A program made the translations under genes and the position numbers. The notes beneath the pieces are model-generated. The model worked only from the letters and a program-made list of their open reading frames with translations, ran no database searches and had not been told where the DNA came from. Shown here in pieces: positions 24,065 to 33,678 of a stretch of DNA of 64,000 bases (within the stretch, counting starts at the first letter, position 1; each line of letters starts with the position of its first letter). Source of the stretch: an uncultured Oscillospiraceae bacterium (GTDB lineage Bacteria; Bacillota; Clostridia; Oscillospirales; Oscillospiraceae); the NCBI GenBank assembly GCA_944382965.1, contig CALWOA010000006.1, positions 1 to 64,000 on the forward strand, written 5' to 3'.

Positions 24065-25441
24065 ATGGAATATACCGCTCCCAGAATTCTGCTGGCAGGC
24101 ACCAACAGCGGCTGCGGAAAGACCACACTTTGCTGCGCTCTTTTGCAGGCGTTGGTCAACCGGAACATGCAAGTCGGGGCCTTCAAATGCGGCCCGGATT
24201 ATATTGACCCCATGTTTCACAGCCGGATCATCGGCACCCACAGTGCCAATTTGGATTCCTTTTTCTTTTCGGAAAACACCCTGCGGTATCTGCTGGTGAA
24301 GAATAGCATCGGGTGTGACGTGAGCATTCTGGAAGGGGTCATGGGCTTTTACGATGGCCTGAGCCTGGATTCCACCAGAGCCAGCACCTATGAGGTTGCC
24401 AGGATTACCCGCACTCCGGTGGTGCTGGTGGTGAGTGCTGCCGGTGCATCCCTTTCTGTGCTGGCGGTGATTCAAGGCTTTCTGAGCCTGTTTCCAGATA
24501 GCCAGATTCAAGGCGTGATCCTCAACCGGTGCAGTGCCGGAAGTTACCCCGGTCTGGCCCAGGCCATCCGGGAGAAATTTGCCGGAGGGGTTCAGCCCCT
24601 GGGCTTTCTTCCTGCCGTGCCGGAAAGTACCTTGGAAAGCCGCCATTTGGGGCTGGTTACTGCCGGAGAAGTGGAAAACCTGAAAGAAAAACTACAGGCC
24701 CTGGCTGTCCAGGCGGAAAAGACCCTGGATCTGGATGGTTTGCTGACTTTGGCAAAAACGGCCCCGGCTCTTACCTGTGAACCGGTAACCTGTTCCCGGC
24801 AGGAGCCGGTGCGCATTGGGGTTGCCCAGGATAAAGCTTTCTGCTTTTACTATGGGGATAATCTGACTGCTCTGGAAGAACTGGGGGCCCAGTTGGTGCC
24901 ATTCAGTCCGCTGACGGACAAGCAGCTTCCGGAGCATTTGGATGGACTGTATCTGGGAGGCGGCTATCCGGAACTGTATTTTTCCCGGCTCAGCCAGAAC
25001 CAGGGAATGCGGCATTCCATCCGGGACGCGCTGGATGCAGGGCTTCCCTGTATTGCCGAGTGCGGTGGCTTCATGTACCTGACCCAGGCCATCGCCGATG
25101 TACCTATGGTGGGAGCAGTAGAAGGAAGCTGTTTCGACCGGGGCAGACTGACCCGGTTCGGTTATGTAACCCTGACGGCCCAAAAGGACAACCTGCTGTG
25201 CAAAGCGGGGCAGTCCATTGCCGGTCATGAATTCCACCACTGGGACTGCACGGATAACGGAAGCGCCTTCCTGGCGGAAAAGCCCAGCGGAAAGCAGTGG
25301 CCTGCGGTAGTGGCTACGGAAACACTCTACGCCGGATTCCCTCATTTTCATTTCTATGCCAATCCGGAATTTGTCCGGAATTTCTATGAAGCCTGCCGAA
25401 AGGAGAAATATCGTCATGCTGGAAACCATCAAACCCGGTGA
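24065..25441 (+). CDS. cbiA: Cobyrinic acid a,c-diamide synthase
   Basis: A 458-residue amidotransferase. It has the P-loop AGTNSGCGKTT (residues 11-21), the family block MGFYDGLSLDSTRASTYEVA, and a C-terminal class I glutaminase-like domain with LGGGYPELY and the nucleophile Cys333 in AECGGFMYL. It amidates the a and c carboxylates of cobyrinate using glutamine and ATP. It follows cbiK after a hairpin and overlaps the cbiC start by 26 bases. Start ATG 24065 follows GAAAGAAGGAAAC. Confidence 0.95.
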   Translation: MEYTAPRILLAGTNSGCGKTTLCCALLQALVNRNMQVGAFKCGPDYIDPMFHSRIIGTHSANLDSFFFSENTLRYLLVKNSIGCDVSILEGVMGFYDGLSLDSTRASTYEVARITRTPVVLVVSAAGASLSVLAVIQGFLSLFPDSQIQGVILNRCSAGSYPGLAQAIREKFAGGVQPLGFLPAVPESTLESRHLGLVTAGEVENLKEKLQALAVQAEKTLDLDGLLTLAKTAPALTCEPVTCSRQEPVRIGVAQDKAFCFYYGDNLTALEELGAQLVPFSPLTDKQLPEHLDGLYLGGGYPELYFSRLSQNQGMRHSIRDALDAGLPCIAECGGFMYLTQAIADVPMVGAVEGSCFDRGRLTRFGYVTLTAQKDNLLCKAGQSIAGHEFHHWDCTDNGSAFLAEKPSGKQWPAVVATETLYAGFPHFHFYANPEFVRNFYEACRKEKYRHAGNHQTR

Positions 25442-26039
25442 CATCGAAAAACGGAGTTTTGAAATTATTACGGAGCTTTTGGGCGACACCAAACTGGACC
25501 CCAAGCAGGAGCCGATCATCAAGCGGGTAATCCACACCACTGCGGATTTTTCCTATGTGGAAAATCTGGCCTTTTCCCCGGATGCGGTGGACAAGGCCCT
25601 GGAAGCCCTCCGGGGTGGATGCGACATCGTCACCGATACCCAAATGGCCAAGGCCGGTATCAACAAGACCATTTTGGGCAAACTGGGGGGCAATGTCCAC
25701 TGCTTCATGTCCGACCCAGAGGTAGCGGCGGAGGCCAAGCAGCGGGGCATCACCCGGGCCATCGTCTCCATGGAGCGGGCTACCCAGTTGGAAAAGCCCT
25801 GCATTTTTGCCATTGGCAACGCCCCTACGGCACTGATTTCTCTGCATGAGCAGATGGCGGCGGGGGCGCTGAACCCGGCGCTGATCATCGGCGTGCCGGT
25901 GGGATTTGTGAACGTGGTGGAGAGCAAGGAACTGATTCTGACAGACCCGGCACCCTACATTGTGGCCCGGGGCCGGAAGGGCGGCAGCAACGTGGCGGCA
26001 GCTATCTGCAATGCCCTGCTCTACCAGATTATGCGGTGA
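25416..26039 (+). CDS. cbiC: Cobalt-precorrin-8 methylmutase
   Basis: A 207-residue CbiC with the typical IHTTADFSYVENLAFS (catalytic His), GCDIVTDTQMAKAGI, CFMSDPEVA and IGVPVGFVNVVESKE. It moves the C11 methyl group to C12, giving cobyrinic acid. I place the start at ATG 25416 behind AAAGGAGAAA rather than farther upstream, which means a 26-base overlap with cbiA in another frame. The next gene starts 4 bases after the stop. Confidence 0.95.
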   Translation: MLETIKPGDIEKRSFEIITELLGDTKLDPKQEPIIKRVIHTTADFSYVENLAFSPDAVDKALEALRGGCDIVTDTQMAKAGINKTILGKLGGNVHCFMSDPEVAAEAKQRGITRAIVSMERATQLEKPCIFAIGNAPTALISLHEQMAAGALNPALIIGVPVGFVNVVESKELILTDPAPYIVARGRKGGSNVAAAICNALLYQIMR

Positions 26040-26043
26040 AGTG

Positions 26044-27177
26044 ATGGAAGCTTATATAGAAAAAGGCGGCAAGAAGCTGCGCATGGGCTATACCACCGGT
26101 ACCTGCGCCGCTGCCGCCGCCAAAGCAGCGGCCTGGATGCTGCTGACGGGAAGAAAGAAGGAAGAAATTTCCATCGAAACCCCTAAGGGGATTACGGTGC
26201 AGCTGGAGATCCTGGAAATTACCCGGGAAGACGGTGCGGTTTCCTGCGCCGTCCGCAAGGACAGCGGTGACGACCCCGATGTTACCAACGGCACCCTGAT
26301 TTTCGCCCGGGTTTCCCGGAGGGATATCCCTGGCATTTCCATTGACGGCGGGGAAGGGGTAGGCCGGGTGACCAAGCCGGGACTGAATCAGCCGGTGGGA
26401 GCTGCCGCCATCAATTCCGTTCCCCGGCAGATGATCCGGGAAAATGTGGCTCAGGTTATGGCTTTGACGGATTACCTGGGCGGACTGGATGTGGTGATTT
26501 CCGCTCCGGAAGGGGAGGCGTTGGCGAAAAGGACCTTCAATCCCCGGTTGGGCATTGTGGGGGGAATCTCCATTCTGGGAACCACCGGAATTGTAGAGCC
26601 TATGAGTGAAAAGGCCCTGGTGGATACCATCTGGGTGGAACTGCGCCAGCGCCGGGACTTGGGGCAGGAGTATGTACTGCTTACCCCTGGCAACTACGGC
26701 TCGTCTTTTCTGCAAAGCAGTCTGGGAATGAACCCGGAAAAGGCGGTACAGTGCTCGAATTTTATCGGCGAAAGCCTGGATATCTGCAAGGAACTGGGCT
26801 TCCAGGGTGCGCTGCTCATTGGGCACATCGGCAAGCTGGTGAAGATTGCCGGCGGTATGATGAACACCCACTCCAAATACGGCGACTGCCGGATGGAAAT
26901 CCTGGCGGCTCACGCCGCGGCGGCAGGACTTCCCCCGGAGCAGGTGAGAACACTGCTGCAATGCGTAGCCTGCGATGATGCGTTGGCGGTGATTTCCGAT
27001 GATCGCTGCCGCAAGGCGGCGCTGGACAGCCTGACGGAAAAAATCGGCTTTCACTTACAATGCCGGGGCGGGGAAACCCTGGAAACCGGCGCAATTGTCT
27101 ATTCTCTGCAATATGGCATTCTGGGGAAGACCGAAAATGCCGAAATGCTTTGGCAAACAATCAAGGAGGGAAGATAA
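26044..27177 (+). CDS. cbiD: Cobalt-precorrin-5B C1-methyltransferase
   Basis: A 377-residue CbiD. Hallmarks are LRMGYTTGTCAAAAAKAA near the start, KDSGDDPDVTNG, INSVPRQMI, and GGMMNTHSKYGDCRMEILAAHAA late. It adds the C1 methyl from S-adenosylmethionine in the cobalt-early pathway. Start ATG 26044 sits after the cbiC stop with a GTG directly before it (26041). The stop overlaps the cbiF start (TAATG). Confidence 0.95.
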   Translation: MEAYIEKGGKKLRMGYTTGTCAAAAAKAAAWMLLTGRKKEEISIETPKGITVQLEILEITREDGAVSCAVRKDSGDDPDVTNGTLIFARVSRRDIPGISIDGGEGVGRVTKPGLNQPVGAAAINSVPRQMIRENVAQVMALTDYLGGLDVVISAPEGEALAKRTFNPRLGIVGGISILGTTGIVEPMSEKALVDTIWVELRQRRDLGQEYVLLTPGNYGSSFLQSSLGMNPEKAVQCSNFIGESLDICKELGFQGALLIGHIGKLVKIAGGMMNTHSKYGDCRMEILAAHAAAAGLPPEQVRTLLQCVACDDALAVISDDRCRKAALDSLTEKIGFHLQCRGGETLETGAIVYSLQYGILGKTENAEMLWQTIKEGR

Positions 27178-27932
27178 TGGTACATTTTGTAGGCGCCGGC
27201 AGCGGCGCTGTGGATTTGATTACGGTACGGGGACAGCGGCTTTTGCAGGAGGCGGATGTGGTGATTTACGCCGGTTCCTTGGTCAATCCCAAGCTTCTGG
27301 AGAATTGCAGACCGGACTGCCAGATTCACAACAGCGCCAAAATGACCCTGGAAGAAGTGATCGAGGTAATCCGCGCAGCGGAAAGCGCGGGCAAAACCAC
27401 CGTCCGGCTCCACACCGGCGATTCCAGCATTTACGGCGCTGTGCGGGAGCAGTTTGACGAACTGGAAAAGCTGGGCATTGCCTATGATGTCTGCCCCGGC
27501 GTCAGCGCCTTCTGCGGTGCGGCCTCGTCCCTGAAAGCAGAATACACCCTGCCGGATGTGAGCCAGACGGTGATTATCACCCGGGCAGCCGGCCGCACCC
27601 CCGTGCCGGAGCGGGAGTCTATCCGCTCTTTGGCAGCCCACGGGGCCACCATGGTGCTGTTCCTCAGTACATCTTTGACGGAAAGCTTGCAGCGGGAACT
27701 GCTGGCAGGGGGCTATGCCGGGTCTACCCCGGTAGCCATCGTCTATAAGGCCACCTGGCCGGAGGAGCGGATTTTCCGCTGCACGGTGGACACCCTCCAC
27801 GAAACCGTGACCCAGAATGGCCTGACCAAAACGTCCCTGATTATCGTGGGCAACTGTATGGGCCAGGAATATGAAAGATCCCTGCTGTATCATCCAGAGT
27901 TTACCACGGAATTCCGGGAGGCAAGCAAATGA
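27177..27932 (+). CDS. cbiF: Cobalt-precorrin-4 C11-methyltransferase
   Basis: A 251-residue tetrapyrrole methylase with HFVGAGSGAVDLITVRG, DVVIYAGSLVNP, TVRLHTGDSSIYGAVREQ and VCPGVSAFCGAASSL. The pattern GAGSGAxDLITxRG marks the C11 enzyme. Start ATG 27177 behind AAGGAGGGAAG. It overlaps cbiD by one base and cbiG by four (ATGA). Confidence 0.95.
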   Translation: MVHFVGAGSGAVDLITVRGQRLLQEADVVIYAGSLVNPKLLENCRPDCQIHNSAKMTLEEVIEVIRAAESAGKTTVRLHTGDSSIYGAVREQFDELEKLGIAYDVCPGVSAFCGAASSLKAEYTLPDVSQTVIITRAAGRTPVPERESIRSLAAHGATMVLFLSTSLTESLQRELLAGGYAGSTPVAIVYKATWPEERIFRCTVDTLHETVTQNGLTKTSLIIVGNCMGQEYERSLLYHPEFTTEFREASK

Positions 27933-28984
27933 TCGCGGCGGTTTTCGCCTACAGCAGTCAGGGAATGGAGACAGCCCGCCGGGTTCGGCAGGTGCTGACT
28001 GGGATGCAAGCCCATTGTTTTGCACCCCAGCGATTGGCGGATGGGGACTTTGATGCGATTCCCAAGCCCTCCCAAAGCTTTTATGGGGAGTGGTTTTCCC
28101 AGGCGGAGGTGCTGATCTTTGTGGGCTCCTGCGGCATTGCGGTGCGTCAAATTGCCCCCTATGTCCACAGCAAAACCAGTGACCCGGCGGTGCTGTGTCT
28201 GGACGAACTGGGACAGTTCGTGATTCCACTGCTCTCCGGTCACATTGGCGGAGCCAATGCCCTGGCAAGGGAGCTTTCTAAAGAATTGGGGGCTACGGCG
28301 GTGATTACCACCGCTACGGACATCAGCGGCCGGTTTTCCGTGGATGCCTGGGCAGCGGAGCGGGGATTTTCCATCAGCAGTATGGCCTCTGCCAAGGCGG
28401 TATCCGCCGCCATTTTGGAAGGGGAAGTGCCCCTGAAAAGTGACTTTCCCATTTCAGGCAATCTGCCCTCCGGGGTGATTCCTGGGGAAAGGGGAAAGGT
28501 GGGCATTTTCCTGACCTACGGAACGGAGGAACCCTTTGAGACAACATTGCGGCTTCTTCCCAAGGTGCTGCATCTTGGCATCGGCTGCCGAAAGGGAATT
28601 TCTGCGGAGACCATCGAAGAGGTGGTTACCCAGGTTTTGCAGCAGCATCACATTGACCGCCGGAGCATTGCTCAGGTGGCATCCATTGACCGCAAGGCCC
28701 AGGAGCCGGGGCTGCTGGAATTCTGTGAGAAAAATCACTGGCAAGCGGTGTTCTATACTGCCCAGGAACTTTCTCAGGTAGGGGGCGCGGTGTCTTCCTC
28801 GTCCTTCGTCGAAAGTGTGGTTGGCGTGGACAATGTGTGTGAGCGAGCCGCTTTGATGGAAGCGGACAAACTGATTGTGAACAAAACCGCCCGGGACGGG
28901 GTTACCGTTGCCCTGGCGCTGAAATCTACGGAGGTGCAATTTGGCGAAACTGTATGTGGTGGGCATTGGCCCCGGAAATTATGA
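27929..28984 (+). CDS. cbiG: Cobalt-precorrin-5A hydrolase
   Basis: A 351-residue CbiG that opens the delta-lactone and releases acetaldehyde. Family blocks are FVGSCGIAVRQIAPYVHSKTSDPAVLCLDE, IPLLSGHIGGANALA and TTATDISGRFSVDAWA in the N-terminal part, and LHLGIGCRKGISAETIEE, SIDRKAQEPGLLEF with ERAALMEADKLIVNKTARDGVT in the C-terminal part. Its 3' end overlaps the cbiH start by 44 bases, the longest overlap in the operon. Confidence 0.95.
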   Translation: MIAAVFAYSSQGMETARRVRQVLTGMQAHCFAPQRLADGDFDAIPKPSQSFYGEWFSQAEVLIFVGSCGIAVRQIAPYVHSKTSDPAVLCLDELGQFVIPLLSGHIGGANALARELSKELGATAVITTATDISGRFSVDAWAAERGFSISSMASAKAVSAAILEGEVPLKSDFPISGNLPSGVIPGERGKVGIFLTYGTEEPFETTLRLLPKVLHLGIGCRKGISAETIEEVVTQVLQQHHIDRRSIAQVASIDRKAQEPGLLEFCEKNHWQAVFYTAQELSQVGGAVSSSSFVESVVGVDNVCERAALMEADKLIVNKTARDGVTVALALKSTEVQFGETVCGGHWPRKL

Positions 28985-29672
28985 GAATCTGACCATCCGC
29001 GCCCAGCAGGTGCTGGAGCAGTGCGATGTGATTATCGGTTACCATGTGTATGTGGATTTGGTGAAAAACTGGTATCCGGAAAAGGAATACATGACCACCC
29101 CCATGACCCGGGAAACCCAGCGCTGTCAGATGGCCCTGGATGAGGCCATGAAGGGCCGGGACGTTGCCATGGTCTGTTCCGGCGACAGCGTGATCTACGG
29201 CATGGGCGCCCTGATTTACGAGCTGCGGGGAGAAAAGACGGAGCCGGAAATTGTGGTGGTTCCCGGTCTGACAGCAGCCTGCAGCGGCGGCGCTCTGCTG
29301 GGTGCGCCTCTGACCCATGATTTTGCGGTCATCAGCCTCAGCGACCGGCTGACCCCCTGGGAGAAGATTGAAACCCGGCTGGAGTGTGCTGCCAAGGCAG
29401 ACCTGTCCATTGTGCTGTATAACCCTGCCAGCCACGGACGGCCGGACCACCTGCGCCGGGCCTGTCAGATTCTGCGCAGGGAATTGCCTGCCGACCGTCT
29501 CTGCGCCGTGGCCCGGAACATCGGCCGGGAAGGGGAGGAAGGCAAGCTTTGCACCCTGGAACAGCTGGAAACTATGGATGTGGATATGTTCTGCACCGTG
29601 TTCATCGGCAACGCCATGACCCGCCAGATTGCCGGAAAACTGGTGACCCCCAGAGGATACCGGAATGTATAA
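28941..29672 (+). CDS. cbiH: Cobalt-precorrin-3 (precorrin-3B) C17-methyltransferase
   Basis: A 243-residue tetrapyrrole methylase that does the ring-contracting C17 methylation: LYVVGIGPGNYENLTIRAQQ, IIGYHVYVDL, VCSGDSVIYGMGALI, VVPGLTAACSGGALLGAPLTHDFAVISLSD and VLYNPASHGRPDHL. The start is a TTG at 28941 behind GGAGGTG (28930-28936), inside cbiG. No iron-sulphur extension as found in some CbiH60 forms. Confidence 0.94.
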   Translation: MAKLYVVGIGPGNYENLTIRAQQVLEQCDVIIGYHVYVDLVKNWYPEKEYMTTPMTRETQRCQMALDEAMKGRDVAMVCSGDSVIYGMGALIYELRGEKTEPEIVVVPGLTAACSGGALLGAPLTHDFAVISLSDRLTPWEKIETRLECAAKADLSIVLYNPASHGRPDHLRRACQILRRELPADRLCAVARNIGREGEEGKLCTLEQLETMDVDMFCTVFIGNAMTRQIAGKLVTPRGYRNV

Positions 29673-31635
29673 GCTTTGTATTTTTGCCGGAACCACCGAA
29701 GGGCGAAAGCTGGTGGAATTTCTGATTACGCAGCCGCTTTTCGTGACCGCCTGTGTGGCCACGGAATATGGGGAAACCCTGCTGCCGGAAGGAGAGAACC
29801 TGACGGTTTCCGCCCACCGGATGACCCGGGAGGAAATTGTGCAGCTGTTTTCCAGGGAAGGGTTTGACCTGGTGGTAGACGCTACCCATCCTTATGCCAG
29901 TGTGGTGACGGAGAACATCTGCGCTGCCTGCCGGGAAACCGGGACAGACTATCTGCGCCTGCTTCGCCGTAGCGGCAAGGCCCAGGATGACGATATCCTG
30001 GTGCCGGATATTGCCGGGGCGGTGGATTACTTAAATACTCAGGAAGGGAATATCCTGCTTACCACCGGAAGCAAAGAGCTGAAGGCTTTTTCTCGGTTGG
30101 AAGGTTTTTCTCAGCGGGTTTACGCCCGGGTGCTGCCCATGATGGAATCTCTGGAGCTGTGCCGGGAAGCCGGGGTGCAGCCGTCTCATATTTTTGCCAT
30201 GCAGGGCCCCTTTACCCGGCAGATGAATACCGCCATGCTGGAAAGCATCCAGGCAAAATTCCTGGTTACCAAGGAATCCGGCGGTGCCGGAGGGTTTGCT
30301 GAAAAGCTGGCGGCGGCTCGGGAAGCCGGGGCAAAGCTGGTGATTATCGGCCGTCCGCATCAGGTGGAAGGACTGGACTTTGACCAGGTGGTGAATGAGA
30401 TTTGCAGCCGGTTCGGCCTTGCCTGGAAGCCCAAGGTCACCATTGTGGGCATCGGCCCGGGAAGTGCCGACGCTATGACAACCCAGGCCCGTCAGGCTAT
30501 CCGTCATGCGCCTTGCCTCATCGGCGCGGGGCGGATGCTCCAGGCGGTGGCGGAGCCGGGACAGGAAATCTTGGAAGCCATTTCTCCGGAAAAAATCTCC
30601 GAATTTATCCACAATCACCCCGGATGCCGGGAGTTTGCTGTGGTGATGTCCGGGGATGTGGGCTTTTTCAGCGGCACCAAGAAGCTGCTGCCCCTGCTGG
30701 AAGATTGCCAGGTGACCCTGCTGCCGGGACTGAGCTCCCTGGTCTGCCTGTGCGCAAAACTGGGGGTATCTTATGAAGATGTACTGCCGGTGAGCCTGCA
30801 CGGAAGAAACCACAATCTGGCTTATGATGTTGCCCGGAACAGGCGGGTTTTTGTGCTGGCCGGGGGAGAAAACGGTATGGGCCGGATCTGTCAAGATTTG
30901 ACGAAAGCAGGTCTGGGTCAGGTGCGGGTCAGCGTGGGACAGCAGCTGGGCTACCCAGAAGAATGTATCGTGACCAGAACCGCCCAGGAATTTGCAGAAC
31001 AAACCTTCCACAGCCTCAGCGTAGCCCTGGTGGAAAATGACCAGGCCTGCCGCGTTGTCAGCTATGGTCTTCCGGATGATGCTTTCCTCCGGGAAGAAAA
31101 AGTGCCCATGACCAAAAGCGAGGTGCGCAGCGTCTGTCTGTCCAAGCTGGAGCTGAAGGATACTTCTCTTGTCTGGGATATCGGCGCCGGTACGGGCAGC
31201 GTCAGCATGGAGATGGGAAGGCTCTGCGAAAAAGGCCATGTCTACGCCATTGAGCAGAAAGAATCAGCGGTTGCCCTGCTGCGGGAAAACTGCCGCCGGT
31301 TTGCACTGGACAATCTCACCGTGGTGCCGGGAATCGCTCCGGAAGCCTGCGAAGATCTGCCTGCGCCCACCCATGCCTTCATCGGCGGCAGCAGCGGAAA
31401 TTTGCGGCAGATTATCCGGCTTTTGCTGGAAAAGAATCCCAACGTGCGGATTGTGGCTACTGCCATTTCCCTGGAATCCCAAGCAGAACTGAATCAGTGC
31501 CTGAAGGAGTTTGCCTTTGAACGGGAAGAAGTGGTCAGTCTCAGTGTGGCGAAAGCCAGAAAGGCGGGCAATTATCACCTGATGACCGGACAGAACCCAA
31601 TTCTGATTGTTGCCATGCAGGGGGGACGGGTATGA
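29665..31635 (+). CDS. CbiJ-CbiE-CbiT triple fusion (cobalt-precorrin-6A reductase / precorrin-7 C5-methyltransferase / C15-methyltransferase)
   Basis: A single 656-residue frame. Residues ~1-250 are CbiJ (CIFAGTTEGRKL, DATHPYASVVTEN, TTGSKEL, AMQGPFTRQMN, VTKESGGAGG, IIGRPHQ). Residues ~253-455 are a CbiE methylase (TIVGIGPGSADAMTTQARQAI, VMSGDVGFFSG, LLPGLSSLVCLCAKLG, VFVLAGGENG). Residues ~470-656 are CbiT (MTKSEVRSVCLSKLEL, WDIGAGTGSVSMEMG, AIEQKESAVALLREN, HAFIGGSSGN). It joins three consecutive catalytic steps: the reduction, and the C5 and C15 methylations with decarboxylation. CbiE-CbiT fusions (CobL) are common; adding CbiJ in front is rarer. The start overlaps cbiH by 8 bases. Confidence 0.95.
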   Translation: MYKLCIFAGTTEGRKLVEFLITQPLFVTACVATEYGETLLPEGENLTVSAHRMTREEIVQLFSREGFDLVVDATHPYASVVTENICAACRETGTDYLRLLRRSGKAQDDDILVPDIAGAVDYLNTQEGNILLTTGSKELKAFSRLEGFSQRVYARVLPMMESLELCREAGVQPSHIFAMQGPFTRQMNTAMLESIQAKFLVTKESGGAGGFAEKLAAAREAGAKLVIIGRPHQVEGLDFDQVVNEICSRFGLAWKPKVTIVGIGPGSADAMTTQARQAIRHAPCLIGAGRMLQAVAEPGQEILEAISPEKISEFIHNHPGCREFAVVMSGDVGFFSGTKKLLPLLEDCQVTLLPGLSSLVCLCAKLGVSYEDVLPVSLHGRNHNLAYDVARNRRVFVLAGGENGMGRICQDLTKAGLGQVRVSVGQQLGYPEECIVTRTAQEFAEQTFHSLSVALVENDQACRVVSYGLPDDAFLREEKVPMTKSEVRSVCLSKLELKDTSLVWDIGAGTGSVSMEMGRLCEKGHVYAIEQKESAVALLRENCRRFALDNLTVVPGIAPEACEDLPAPTHAFIGGSSGNLRQIIRLLLEKNPNVRIVATAISLESQAELNQCLKEFAFEREEVVSLSVAKARKAGNYHLMTGQNPILIVAMQGGRV

Positions 31636-32600
31636 TGTGGTCATTGTTTGCCCTGATTCTGGGGTTTTTCCTGGATTTGCTGGTGGGAGATCCCCACGGC
31701 TTTCCCCATCCGGTGGTGCTCATCGGTAAGATGATTTCCGGCGGAGAAAAACTGGTACGCCGGATTTTCCCCAAGACGGTTCTGGGAGAACAGATTGCAG
31801 GCGGCGTGCTGTGGGTGCTGGTTGTGGGACTTTCCTTTGCCATTCCCGCACTGCTGCTGAGCCTTGCCTATGGGGTTAACCAATGGCTGGGACTGGCCCT
31901 GGAAACCCTGTTTTGTGCCCAGATTCTGGCGACCAAATCCCTGAAGGAAGAGAGCATGAAGGTGTACGCCGCCCTGAAAACCGGGGACTTGGAAGCATCC
32001 CGCCATGCGGTTTCCATGATTGTGGGCCGGGACGTGTCCCGGCTGGATGAAGCGGGGGTGACCCGCGCGGCGGTGGAGACGGTGGCGGAGAATACCTCTG
32101 ACGGAATTGTGGCGCCCATGCTGTTTCTGGCCATCGGCGGCGCACCTCTGGGATTTTTCTACAAGGCGGTGAACACCATGGACTCCATGCTGGGGTATGT
32201 GGAGCCGCCGTATAAGAATATCGGCCTGGTGGGAGCCAAAATGGACGATGTGTTTAACTTTGTCCCTGCCCGGCTGTCGGCAGTGCTGATGCTGGCTGCC
32301 GGAGGAATCCTCAGGCTGGATGTGAAAAACGGCTGGAAGATTTTCAAGCGGGACCGGTTCTGCCATGCCAGCCCCAACTCTGCCCAGACGGAGTCGGTTT
32401 GTGCAGGCCTTCTGGGTCTGCGGCTGGCGGGGGACGCCTGGTATCACGGCGTGCTGCACAAAAAGCCCCACATTGGCGATGCCCACCGGGAGATCGATAC
32501 CCAGGACATTCCCAGAGCCTGCAATCTGCTCTATGTCACGGCGTTTCTGGCACTGCTGGTATTCGCCGGGATAAAAGGGCTTATTTTAATCGGAGGGTGA
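31632..32600 (+). CDS. cbiB: Adenosylcobinamide-phosphate synthase
   Basis: A 322-residue membrane enzyme with about four to five helices. Hallmarks are LDLLVGDPHGFPHPVVLIGKMI, VGRDVSRLDEAGVTRAAVETVAENTSDGIVAP and FYKAVNTMDSMLGY. It attaches aminopropanol phosphate (or ethanolamine phosphate) to adenosylcobyric acid. Tandem ATGATG at 31632; it overlaps the preceding stop by 4 bases. Confidence 0.95.
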   Translation: MMWSLFALILGFFLDLLVGDPHGFPHPVVLIGKMISGGEKLVRRIFPKTVLGEQIAGGVLWVLVVGLSFAIPALLLSLAYGVNQWLGLALETLFCAQILATKSLKEESMKVYAALKTGDLEASRHAVSMIVGRDVSRLDEAGVTRAAVETVAENTSDGIVAPMLFLAIGGAPLGFFYKAVNTMDSMLGYVEPPYKNIGLVGAKMDDVFNFVPARLSAVLMLAAGGILRLDVKNGWKIFKRDRFCHASPNSAQTESVCAGLLGLRLAGDAWYHGVLHKKPHIGDAHREIDTQDIPRACNLLYVTAFLALLVFAGIKGLILIGG

Positions 32601-32604
32601 ACGG

Positions 32605-33678
32605 ATGCTCTACCAAACAAAAAATCCCCACGGCGGGGATGTGTACGGCGGGGAAATTCTGTTGGACTACTCTGCCAATACCAATCCACTGGGAACCCCG
32701 GAAGGGGTTTTAAATGCCATCCGGGACAGCTTAAGCAGGCTGCACCGGTACCCGGACCCCTATTGCCGGGAATTGGTTGGGGCCATTGCCGCTTTTGAAG
32801 ATGTGCCCCGGCAGTGGATTCTCTGCGGCAGCGGCGCGGCGGAACTGATCTATTCCTACTGCGAGGCATTGGGGGCCAAGCGGGCTGTGGAGTTGGCGCC
32901 GACCTTCTCGGAGTATTCCCTGGCCCTGAATCGAACCGGCTGCCAAGTATGCCGTTATGGTCTTTCCAAGGATAATGAATTCAGCCTGGATGCTGGCTTT
33001 CTGGACTTCTTGGAAGAGGCAGAGCCGGAAGTGGTATTCCTGTGCAATCCCAACAATCCCACCGGCAAAACCATTGCGAAAGATTTGATAGAGCGGATTT
33101 TGAATGTTTGCCGGGAAAAGGAAATCCGCCTGTTTGTGGATGAATGCTTTGCCGACCTTTCCGACCGGGAAGAAAGTCTCAAATCTAAGCTGGAAGCATA
33201 TCCCAATGTATTGATCCTGAAAGCCTTCACCAAAAGCTACGGCATGGCGGGCATCCGGCTGGGTTACTGCCTCAGTGCCGATGCAGAGCTTCTGGGGCGG
33301 ATGGCGAAAACCGTACAGCCCTGGAATGTGTCCACCGTGGCCCAGGCGGCCGGTGTGGCGGCGCTGCAAGAGCGGGAATTTATCCACTTAACCCGGGAGC
33401 TGATTGCCCGGGAGCGGCCCTGGCTGAAGCAGCGGCTGGAGCAGCTGGGCTTTTGGGTCTGCGATTCGGAAGCCAACTATCTGCTGTTTCGGGGGCCGGA
33501 GGAACTGCATATCCGGCTGAAAGAGAAGAAAATCGCCATCCGCAACTGTGACAACTATCCCGGCCTTGGCCCCGGCTGGTACCGGATTGCCGTACGGGGA
33601 CGGGAAGAGAATGAAGTGCTGATGAGAACTATGTATCAACTGCTGGGAAAGGAGTCGTCATGGCAAAAAACATTATGA
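32605..33678 (+). CDS. cobD: L-threonine-O-3-phosphate decarboxylase (CobD)
   Basis: A 357-residue fold-type I PLP enzyme of the HisC group: [24 protein letters not shown] at the start, [20 protein letters not shown], and the PLP lysine Lys210 in [15 protein letters not shown]. Position between cbiB and cbiP, and the HGGD start typical of CobD, make histidinol-phosphate aminotransferase unlikely. It supplies (R)-1-aminopropan-2-ol phosphate for CbiB. The 3' end overlaps cbiP by 19 bases. Confidence 0.92.
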   Translation: MLYQTKNPHGGDVYGGEILLDYSANTNPLGTPEGVLNAIRDSLSRLHRYPDPYCRELVGAIAAFEDVPRQWILCGSGAAELIYSYCEALGAKRAVELAPTFSEYSLALNRTGCQVCRYGLSKDNEFSLDAGFLDFLEEAEPEVVFLCNPNNPTGKTIAKDLIERILNVCREKEIRLFVDECFADLSDREESLKSKLEAYPNVLILKAFTKSYGMAGIRLGYCLSADAELLGRMAKTVQPWNVSTVAQAAGVAALQEREFIHLTRELIARERPWLKQRLEQLGFWVCDSEANYLLFRGPEELHIRLKEKKIAIRNCDNYPGLGPGWYRIAVRGREENEVLMRTMYQLLGKESSWQKTL

